From: Candidatus Rokuibacteriota bacterium
Lineage (GTDB): Bacteria > Methylomirabilota > Methylomirabilia > Rokubacteriales > CSP1-6
Direction: 5' to 3'
Length of the DNA: 9,917 nt
NCBI GenBank assembly: GCA_003220195.1
Contig: QHRT01000093.1
Location: 1 to 9,917 of the forward strand
The notes under the pieces are model-generated. The model was not told the DNA's origin. It ran no database searches and was given only the letters and a program-made list of their open reading frames with translations. Positions within the stretch are counted from its first letter, which is position 1. Each line of letters opens with the position of its first letter. Positions 1-5,660 of this stretch are shown one piece after another. Made by a program: the position numbers and the translations under genes.

Positions 1-47
1 GACCGCTCCGCTATCGTTCAGCCGACACCGCCCGCGAGGAGTCGTCC

Positions 48-1205
48 ATGAAAGTCACCGTGCTCGAAACCTATTTTCTGTCCGCGCCGCTGCCGCAACC
101 CGTCCGGACGTCGAACTCGACCATCAGCCAGGTGAGCGAGGTGATCGTCAAGCTCACGACGGACGCCGGGCTCGTGGGGATTGGCGAAGCGCACGGACCG
201 TTCCTCCTCCAGCAAGGGCCTGCGGGGCTCCGCACGGTCGGCGACATCGTCCAGCGGATCACACCGCTGGTGATCGGACAGGATCCGTTCCACGCCGAGC
301 AGATCTGGCAGGACCTGTTCGGCTTGACGTACACATCGGTGAAGGGCATCCCGACGCTAGCGAAACAACACCGCCAGCTCGTGACGGCGATGAGCGCGAT
401 CGACATCGCGCTCTGGGATCTGAAGGGCAAGGCGATCAACCGACCCGTCCACGCGCTCCTCGGGGGCGCGCTCCGCGAGCGCGTGCCCGCGTACGTCACC
501 GGCTTCTACTATCGCGACGGCGAGCGGCCGGACGACCTCGTGCGCGAGGCGACGACGTATCTCGACAAGGGCTACCGCACGCTGAAGGTGAAAGTCGCGG
601 GGCTCACGCCGGAGGCCGATGCGGAGCGCGTGAAGCTGATCCGGAAGACGGTCGGCCCGGACGTCGCGCTGATGCTCGACGCGAACCAGGGATGGAGCCT
701 CCCGACCGCCGAGCGTGCGGCACGCCTGCTCGAGCCCTACGACATCTTCTGGCTCGAGGACCCGATGCCCTGGTACGACGAGCGCGGGAGCCTCGCGCGA
801 CTCAAGACGTCGACGTCGATTCCGATCGCCGCGGGCGAGACCGAGTACTCGCCGTTCGGGCTCCGGACGATGCTCACCGAGCGGCTCGTCGATTACCTCA
901 TCATCGATTCGACGTGGGCCGGCGGGTTGACGACGTGGCGCAAGGCCGCGGTCATGGCCGAGATGTACCAGGTGCCGCTGGCGGCGCACCACGATCCGCA
1001 GATCCACGTCCACGCGGTCGCCGCGAGCCCGACCGGGTTCATCCTCGAGTCGTTCGCCGATTCCACCCGCGATCCGCTGTGGTTCGAGCTGTTCCGCGAG
1101 CGCCCGGAGATCGTCAACGGTTTCATGCAGGTGCCGGACGCGCCCGGGCTCGGTCTCGAGCTGCGCGAGGACACGCTGGAAAAATACGGGGTGAGGATCG
1201 GCTAG
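48..1205 (+). CDS. Mandelate racemase/muconate lactonizing enzyme family protein (enolase superfamily)
   Basis: This 385-residue protein has the full length and layout of an enolase-superfamily enzyme: an N-terminal capping domain (about residues 1-130) followed by a TIM-type barrel. The expected catalytic and metal residues are visible. K180-V-K182 is the Lys-x-Lys base motif. D211 (DANQGW), E237 (WLEDP) and E264 (AGETEY) are the three Mg2+ ligands. D287, in a strand followed by a Gly-Gly, and H314/H315 (AAHHDP) match the Asp-His dyad of the mandelate racemase subgroup. That subgroup abstracts a proton alpha to a carboxylate in racemisation, or in dehydration of sugar acids, so a cytoplasmic acid-sugar dehydratase or racemase is the best inference. 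The substrate cannot be read from sequence. The ATG at 48 is chosen because GAGGAG lies at 36-41, six bases upstream, and the protein then begins in the usual family manner (MKVTVLETYFLSAPL). The frame stays open to the left edge, so an upstream start is not formally excluded. Its stop overlaps that of the convergent thioesterase gene. Confidence 0.93.
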   Translation: MKVTVLETYFLSAPLPQPVRTSNSTISQVSEVIVKLTTDAGLVGIGEAHGPFLLQQGPAGLRTVGDIVQRITPLVIGQDPFHAEQIWQDLFGLTYTSVKGIPTLAKQHRQLVTAMSAIDIALWDLKGKAINRPVHALLGGALRERVPAYVTGFYYRDGERPDDLVREATTYLDKGYRTLKVKVAGLTPEADAERVKLIRKTVGPDVALMLDANQGWSLPTAERAARLLEPYDIFWLEDPMPWYDERGSLARLKTSTSIPIAAGETEYSPFGLRTMLTERLVDYLIIDSTWAGGLTTWRKAAVMAEMYQVPLAAHHDPQIHVHAVAASPTGFILESFADSTRDPLWFELFRERPEIVNGFMQVPDAPGLGLELREDTLEKYGVRIG

Positions 1206-1675
1206 CGCTCGGCGGGCAGCTTCGGCCGTCCGCTGTTCGCGCCGAGGTGCTTCAGATCGCCGAGCTCGCGGAGGACCTGCACCATCTCGGCCGGGATGGG
1301 CTGCGACGAGAGCGTGCCGTCCTCGTTGATGCGCGCGTAGACGCGCGTCGCGCGCCCCTCGCTGACGTCGGCGCCCGTCACCGCGTTCTTCGCCTTGCAG
1401 TTCCAGTGGAGCGTGCGCTCACCGAGCTCGGCGAGCGTGATGGTCGTGACGATCCGGTCTCCGTACGCGGCCGGCCCGATGAACCGGAAGTGGATCTCGC
1501 CCATCACGAACGTCGTGCGGTCGTTCCTGATCATCTGCTCGATCGGATAGCCGATGATCCGGAACAGCTCGTGCTCGGTGTCGTTGAACCAGGCCACGAT
1601 GCGCGGGTAGTAGACGAGGCCGAACGGGTCCGATTCGCCCCAGTTGACCGTGATCTCCTTCCAGTACATGGCCAT
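1202..1675 (-). CDS. Acyl-CoA thioesterase, 4-hydroxybenzoyl-CoA thioesterase/YbgC family (hotdog fold)
   Basis: This 157-residue protein is the usual size for a single hotdog domain. The N-terminal segment around ESDPFGLVYYPR (residues 14-25) matches the 4HBT active-site signature, in which an Asp followed by Pro and a Gly-(Leu/Ile)-Val-Tyr-(Tyr/Phe)-Pro run begins the long helix. D16 is the expected catalytic Asp. Later strands (GEIHFRFIGPAAYGD; TLHWNCKAKN) fit the beta sheet of the fold. Such enzymes hydrolyse CoA thioesters in the cytoplasm, often aromatic or short-chain ones; the specificity here is unknown. The open frame extends to 1804, but I place the start at the ATG at 1675 because a strong AGGAGGAG (1691-1684) lies eight bases before it, and residues encoded further upstream do not look like the family. 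A second ATG two codons later (1669) is possible. The gene is divergent from the aminotransferase and convergent with the enolase-family gene. Confidence 0.9.
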   Translation of the reverse strand: MAMYWKEITVNWGESDPFGLVYYPRIVAWFNDTEHELFRIIGYPIEQMIRNDRTTFVMGEIHFRFIGPAAYGDRIVTTITLAELGERTLHWNCKAKNAVTGADVSEGRATRVYARINEDGTLSSQPIPAEMVQVLRELGDLKHLGANSGRPKLPAER

Positions 1676-1683
1676 GGCCGCCG

Positions 1684-1691
1684 CTCCTCCT
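1684..1691 (-). promoter_or_regulatory. Ribosome binding site of the thioesterase gene
   Basis: The minus strand reads AGGAGGAG here, a near-ideal Shine-Dalgarno sequence, eight bases before the ATG at 1675. It settles the start of the thioesterase and excludes the 43 extra upstream codons of the longer open frame. Confidence 0.8.
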
Positions 1692-1720
1692 GTCGGTCCG
1701 ACGATCCGCCCAAGACTACT

Positions 1721-1734
1721 CCAAACCGGTTTGG
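1721..1734. promoter_or_regulatory. Perfect 14-bp palindrome, candidate operator between divergent genes
   Basis: The sequence CCAAACCGGTTTGG is its own reverse complement over all 14 bases. It sits in the 96-bp gap between the divergent thioesterase (ATG at 1675) and aminotransferase (ATG at 1772), 45 and 37 bp from the two starts, which is where a dimeric repressor or activator could control both directions. No regulator gene is present in the window, so the binding protein is unknown. TetR- and GntR-type regulators commonly use such short symmetric sites. The palindrome has no spacer to form a loop, which argues for a DNA-level site rather than an RNA hairpin. Confidence 0.5.
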
Positions 1735-1759
1735 CTGGCGCTGACGACCGCCTCGCCGG

Positions 1760-1765
1760 TATGCT
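1760..1765 (+). promoter_or_regulatory. Possible -10 element for a leaderless aminotransferase transcript
   Basis: TATGCT lies six bases before the ATG at 1772, so transcription starting at the usual distance would begin at or next to the start codon. No Shine-Dalgarno sequence is visible upstream of this ATG, which fits a leaderless message. I see no convincing -35 hexamer at the right spacing, so the call is weak. Confidence 0.25.
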
Positions 1766-1771
1766 TCTCCC

Positions 1772-2995
1772 ATGACTGATCCCGCGAGCGTTCGCTTCGA
1801 GCATCTGCTGTCACGCCAGGCCCTCATCGGCTGGGGCGCCCCGCTCGGGACCCAGCGCCCCGTCACGCGAAGCGCCCTCTACGAGTTCGGTGGCGGCTTC
1901 CCCGATCCCGCGTCGTTCCCGTACGACGGCATCGCGGAGACGACCGCGCGACTCATGAAGAGCGACGAGGGCCCCGCCGCGCTCACGTACGGCGAGCCTC
2001 TCGGCTACCGCGGCCTCCGCGAGCTGGTCCGCCAGAAGTACGAGATGTTCGAGGGTCTGAAGATTTCGCTGGAGAACGTGATCATCTCGAACGGCTCGGG
2101 ACACGCGCTGTCGCTCGCGATGAGCGCGTTCCTCGACATCGGCGACGCGATCATTGCCGAATCTCCGTGCTTCTCGGGAACGCTCGTCAACCTCCGCCGG
2201 CACGGCCCCACGATCCTGCACGCGCCGGTCGACGCGGAGGGCATCGTCACGAGGGTGGTGCGGGAACGGCTCGAGCAGCTGCGCCGCGAGGGGCGCCCCT
2301 GCAAGTTCATCTACACGATCGTGAACTTCCAGAATCCCTCGGGGCCGTCGCAGTCGCTCGCCCGGCGCCACGAGATCGTCGAGCTCGCGCACGAGTTCGA
2401 CACGCTGATCCTGGAAGACGACGCGTATGGCGAGTTGCGCTTCGAGGGCGAGACGCTGCCGTCGCTCTACGAGATCGACGGCGGCCGGCGCGTGATTCGC
2501 GCGGGCACGCTGTCAAAGATCCTCGGCGCCGGCGTGCGGCTCGGCTGGCTCTGCGCGCCGCGCGAGATGATCCCGGCCTTCCAGGCCTTCCTCTTCGGCG
2601 GTGGCGTGAACCCGTTCGTCTCCCGCGTCGCGACCCTCTTCATGCGCGAGCACATGGCCGAGCACGTGAAGCTCCTGATCGACGTCTATCGCGCCAAGCG
2701 GGACGCCATGTTGAAAGGTCTCTGGGAAGTGCTCCGGGGCACCGACGTCGAGATCAACCGGCCGGAGGGCGGGTTCTTCATCTGGATGAAGCTGCCGTCC
2801 GGCACGGATCGAGGAAAGCTCGCGACACTGGCGGCGGAGGTCCGCGTGCAGTACACGCCGGGCCCGGCGTTCTACCCGACCGGTGGCGGGGAGGAATTCA
2901 TCCGGCTCGCGTTCAGCTACGAGTCTCCCGAGAAGTGCTACGAAGGCTCGAAGCTACTCGCGCAGGCGATCCTGGCTGCGCGCGGCCGCGCATAA
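1772..2995 (+). CDS. PLP-dependent class I/II aminotransferase (2-aminoadipate/MocR-domain type)
   Basis: This 407-residue cytoplasmic enzyme is full length for fold-type I aminotransferases. Visible landmarks, in order, are the substrate-side segment LTYGEPLGYRGLRE (about residues 71-84), the SNGSGHAL cofactor-phosphate loop (about 104-111), N188 in NFQNPSG, D216 and Y219 in EDDAYGEL, the Schiff-base lysine K249 in AGTLSKILGAGVRLGW, and R378 in FIRLAFSY, which should bind the substrate carboxylate. The pattern matches the family that includes 2-aminoadipate aminotransferase (LysN) and the catalytic half of MocR regulators. No N-terminal winged-helix domain is present, so it is a free-standing enzyme. 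The amino donor and acceptor are not deducible. The ATG at 1772 is the first sensible start; no Shine-Dalgarno precedes it. The amidohydrolase follows after 34 bp on the same strand, suggesting one transcript. Confidence 0.93.
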   Translation: MTDPASVRFEHLLSRQALIGWGAPLGTQRPVTRSALYEFGGGFPDPASFPYDGIAETTARLMKSDEGPAALTYGEPLGYRGLRELVRQKYEMFEGLKISLENVIISNGSGHALSLAMSAFLDIGDAIIAESPCFSGTLVNLRRHGPTILHAPVDAEGIVTRVVRERLEQLRREGRPCKFIYTIVNFQNPSGPSQSLARRHEIVELAHEFDTLILEDDAYGELRFEGETLPSLYEIDGGRRVIRAGTLSKILGAGVRLGWLCAPREMIPAFQAFLFGGGVNPFVSRVATLFMREHMAEHVKLLIDVYRAKRDAMLKGLWEVLRGTDVEINRPEGGFFIWMKLPSGTDRGKLATLAAEVRVQYTPGPAFYPTGGGEEFIRLAFSYESPEKCYEGSKLLAQAILAARGRA

Positions 2996-3018
2996 TCCTG
3001 CACGTCATGACGGCCAGC

Positions 3019-3023
3019 GGAGG
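3019..3023 (+). promoter_or_regulatory. Ribosome binding site of the amidohydrolase gene
   Basis: GGAGG ends six bases before the ATG at 3030. It fixes the amidohydrolase start and rules out the in-frame extension back into the aminotransferase gene (to about 2883). The same stretch lies inside an eight-codon reading frame, 3007-3033, whose TGA overlaps the ATG. Confidence 0.75.
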
Positions 3024-3029
3024 TCACCC

Positions 3030-4502
3030 ATGAGCGGAAACGGTCATCCGAGCGCCCGACAGCTGCGGTCTCGTCTCACCCACCCCGTCATCGATGCCGA
3101 CGGCCACTGGCTCGAGTACGGCCCGATCATGCGCGACGAGTTTCGCAAGATCGGCGGCGACGCTGCGGTCGAGGCGTACGACCTCGCCAGCCAGCGCGTG
3201 CCCGGCTCGTTGAAGCTGTCAGTCGCCGAACGCCGCCGCCGCCGCGTCGGGCAGGAGGCGTTCTGGGGATCGCCCTCGAAGAACGTGATGGATCGCGCGA
3301 CCGCGATGCTGCCGCGGTTCTTCTACGAGCGGCTCGACGATCTCGGGATGGACTTCAGCGTCGTCTACCCGACGGCGGGCCTCGGCTATCACCGCATGCA
3401 GGACACCCGGCTCCGGCGCGCGATCTGCCGCGCCTACAACGTCTTCACGGCCGATCAGTTCCGCGGGCTCGGCGACCGCATCATCCCCGCGGCGATCATC
3501 CCGATGTACACGCCCGACGAGGCGATCGAGGAGATCGAGTTCGCCGTGAAGCAGCTCGGGTACAAGGTGCTGATGCTCGGCGGCCTGATGCGCCGGCCCG
3601 TCCCGGCGCTGGCCGAGGAGCATCCCGAGGCGTCGCGCTTCGTCGAGTGGTACGACGTGATCGGCATCGACAGCGACCACGACTACGATCCCGTGTGGGA
3701 GAAGTGCCGCGAGCTCCGCGTCGCGCCGAGCTTCCACAACGGCGCGCGCTCGATCCTCCTGCGCAATTCGCCGTCGAACTTCTGCTACAACCACATCGGC
3801 CACTTCGCATCGGCGGGACACGCGGTCGCGAAGGCGATCTTCTTCGGCGGCATCACGCGGCGCTTCCCCGACCTGAACTTCGCGTTCCTCGAGGGCGGCG
3901 TCGGCTGGGCTTGCATGCTCTACGCCGACCTGATCGGGCACTGGGAGAAGCGCAGCCGCGAGGCGCTCGAGGAGACGAACCCCAACCACCTCGATACGAA
4001 GGCCTTGCTCGACTACGTCAAGAAGTACGGTCGTGAGGAAGTCGTCGAACGGGTGAGCCGCGGTGAGGGGCTCGACGGCGACTCGAATTCCCGCCTGACC
4101 GGCGGCGTCGAGGACCTCGACGACTACTTCCGGTGCAAGATCGAGAAGAAGTCGGACATCCGTGATCTGTTCGTGGGGCACTTCTACTTCGGCTGCGAGG
4201 CCGACGATCCGGTCAACGCGTGGGCCTTCAACAGCCGCGCGAACCCGATGGGCGCCCGGCTCAACGCGATCTTCAGCTCCGACGTCGGGCACTTCGACGT
4301 CCCGGACATGAGCGCCGTCGTGCCGGAAGCGTACGAGCTGGTCGAGCACGGGCTGATCAACGACGACGACTTCCGCGATTTCATGTTCGCCAATGCCGTG
4401 CGCTTCTGGGGCGAGGTGAATCCCGACTTCTTCAAGGGCACCGTCGTCGAGAAGCAGGCCGCGGAGGTGCTGGCGCGCAACGCCACGTCCGTGGCCAGGT
4501 GA
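3030..4502 (+). CDS. Amidohydrolase family protein (Amidohydro_2, metal-dependent TIM barrel)
   Basis: This 490-residue protein resembles the amidohydrolase-2 group (ACMSD/decarboxylase-like relatives), which hydrolyse or decarboxylate carboxylated or aromatic substrates at a metal centre. The N-terminal metal motif is VIDADGHWLE (residues 20-29): the usual His-x-His reads Asp24-Gly-His26. Further likely ligand or active-site residues are H236 (SFHNG), H255 and H258 (HIGHF), E288 (FLEGGVGW) and D418 (SSDVGHFDVPDM), the last in the position of the conserved catalytic Asp. At 490 residues it is longer than the roughly 300-400 typical of the family. The extra length lies mainly between about residues 310 and 390, a charged, probably helical insertion before the final barrel strands. 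There is no signal peptide, so it should be cytoplasmic. Its TGA overlaps the next gene's GTG, so the two products are probably made together. The substrate is unknown. Confidence 0.88.
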   Translation: MSGNGHPSARQLRSRLTHPVIDADGHWLEYGPIMRDEFRKIGGDAAVEAYDLASQRVPGSLKLSVAERRRRRVGQEAFWGSPSKNVMDRATAMLPRFFYERLDDLGMDFSVVYPTAGLGYHRMQDTRLRRAICRAYNVFTADQFRGLGDRIIPAAIIPMYTPDEAIEEIEFAVKQLGYKVLMLGGLMRRPVPALAEEHPEASRFVEWYDVIGIDSDHDYDPVWEKCRELRVAPSFHNGARSILLRNSPSNFCYNHIGHFASAGHAVAKAIFFGGITRRFPDLNFAFLEGGVGWACMLYADLIGHWEKRSREALEETNPNHLDTKALLDYVKKYGREEVVERVSRGEGLDGDSNSRLTGGVEDLDDYFRCKIEKKSDIRDLFVGHFYFGCEADDPVNAWAFNSRANPMGARLNAIFSSDVGHFDVPDMSAVVPEAYELVEHGLINDDDFRDFMFANAVRFWGEVNPDFFKGTVVEKQAAEVLARNATSVAR

Positions 4503-5548
4503 AGCTTCCGCTCTTCGGGCTGAATCGGTTCGACGCGCGGTCGGTCGATGCCTTCGCCGCCGACGTGAGGCGCGTGGAGCAGTTCGGCTGGGACGCCGCG
4601 TGGCAACCGGACTCCCAGCTCCGACGGCGCGACACGTACGTTCTGCTCGCAGCAGCGGCCCGGGCGACCTCGCGCATCACGCTCGGGACGCTGCTCGCGA
4701 ACCCGATCAATCGCCATCCCACCGTCACCGCGTCGTCGATCGCGACGATCGACGAGCTGGCGCCCGGCCGCGTCATTCTCGGCTGGGGCGCCGGCGACAC
4801 CGCGGTTCGGCTCGCCGGGCTCAGGCCGGCGAGCATCAAGGAGCTCGAAGCCGGTACGCGTCTCATGAGGGCCTTGCTCGACGGTCAAAAGGTCGAGGTC
4901 GGCGCGGCCGAGCCCGCATGGCTGCCGCATCACCGCCCGGTGCCGATCTGGATCGCCGCGGGCGGACCGCGGACACTGCGCATGGCCGGCGGCTCGGCCG
5001 ACGGCGTCTTCATCCGCGTCGGGACTCACGAAGCGAACATCACGACCTCGGTCGATGCGATCCGCGCCGGCGCGCTCGAAGCCGGCCGCGATCCCTCGAG
5101 CGTGCGTCTCGGCGCCATCTTTCACACCGTACTGGTCGAGGACGAAGAGCGCGCGCTGACGATGGCCCGCTCGATGGCGGCCGGCTACTACGAGTACTCA
5201 CCGGCGCTCTTCGGCCCGCCGGGCCTCCCGTGGACCGGACCGGATCCGGAGAAGCTCAAGAAGGATCGTCACGTGTGGCCCGACTTCCACCACGCGGACG
5301 ATCTCGAGATGAGCGGCCGCGTGGTGGACTTCCTGCCGGTCGCGGCGGCGGACGCGTTCAGCCTCCGCGGCGGCTCGGAGCACGTTGCCGAGCAGCTCGT
5401 GCGGGTGCTGCGTCGGGCGCCGTGCGAGTTCGATCACGTGGTGCTGCATCCGATCCCGAATCCGCGGTTCCCAGGGGACCCGGAGCAGGACTACACGGCG
5501 CGGGTCGCGCGTGACGCGCTGCCGCGTGTCAGGCGCGCGCTCGCGTAG
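4499..5548 (+). CDS. LLM-class flavin/F420-dependent oxidoreductase (MER-like)
   Basis: This 349-residue protein has the sequence pattern of luciferase-like monooxygenases, nearest in style to the F420-dependent methylenetetrahydromethanopterin reductase branch. Supporting features are the N-terminal strand KLPLFGLNRF, the GFDxxW-like segment FGWDAAWQPD (residues 29-38), ITLGTLLANPINRHP (about 60-74), the DELAPGRVILGWGAGD turn (about 85-100) and PVPIWIAAGGPRTLRMAG (about 148-164). These enzymes use FMN or F420 for hydride transfer or oxygenation of a small organic substrate in the cytoplasm; which cofactor is used cannot be decided here. The start is the GTG at 4499, because the homologous N-terminus begins exactly there and GTGA overlaps the upstream TGA. 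The open frame before it (from 4220) is a shadow of the amidohydrolase. No good Shine-Dalgarno is near, consistent with translational coupling. Pairing with an amidohydrolase suggests a shared degradative route. Confidence 0.9.
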   Translation: MKLPLFGLNRFDARSVDAFAADVRRVEQFGWDAAWQPDSQLRRRDTYVLLAAAARATSRITLGTLLANPINRHPTVTASSIATIDELAPGRVILGWGAGDTAVRLAGLRPASIKELEAGTRLMRALLDGQKVEVGAAEPAWLPHHRPVPIWIAAGGPRTLRMAGGSADGVFIRVGTHEANITTSVDAIRAGALEAGRDPSSVRLGAIFHTVLVEDEERALTMARSMAAGYYEYSPALFGPPGLPWTGPDPEKLKKDRHVWPDFHHADDLEMSGRVVDFLPVAAADAFSLRGGSEHVAEQLVRVLRRAPCEFDHVVLHPIPNPRFPGDPEQDYTARVARDALPRVRRALA

Positions 5549-5609
5549 AAGCTCCTGGCGCTGCTCGAGCAATTTCCGGAGTAGAATCCGCCCTCGCCGG
5601 GCATTCGGC

Positions 5610-5615
5610 TATAGT
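5610..5615 (+). promoter_or_regulatory. Candidate -10 element upstream of the spermidine synthase-like/TPR gene
   Basis: TATAGT stands out in otherwise GC-rich sequence within the 112-bp gap 5549-5660, 45 bp before the ATG at 5661. A second AT-rich hexamer, TAGAAT, lies at 5582-5587. Neither has a clear -35 partner. A short inverted repeat CCCGG-CT-CCGGG (5623-5634) follows just downstream and could be an operator. I see no stem followed by a T-run in this gap, so there is no recognisable terminator for the preceding gene. Confidence 0.35.
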
Positions 5616-5660
5616 CGTCCGACCCGGCTCCGGGATGGGGCACCGATCACGGATGGAGCC

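Noticed and set aside
1..51. Possible 3' end of an upstream gene (frame 1, ending TGA at 49-51 and overlapping the ATG at 48)
   Set aside because: The ATGA overlap is suggestive of an operon, but sixteen visible codons (DRSAIVQPTPPARSRP) are too few to support a gene.
2167..3033. 288-codon plus-strand frame overlapping the aminotransferase
   Set aside because: Arg/Ala-rich shadow with no domain pattern. Only its last eight codons are noted separately, as a possible mini-cistron.
3219..4349. 376-codon open frame on the minus strand opposite the amidohydrolase
   Set aside because: Same GC-driven shadow effect: low-complexity charged product, no family resemblance, and the plus strand is clearly coding.
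5549..5600. Possible terminator after the LLM oxidoreductase gene
   Set aside because: Only short symmetric pieces (GCTCGAGC; CGGA...TCCG) are present, without a stable stem or T-run.
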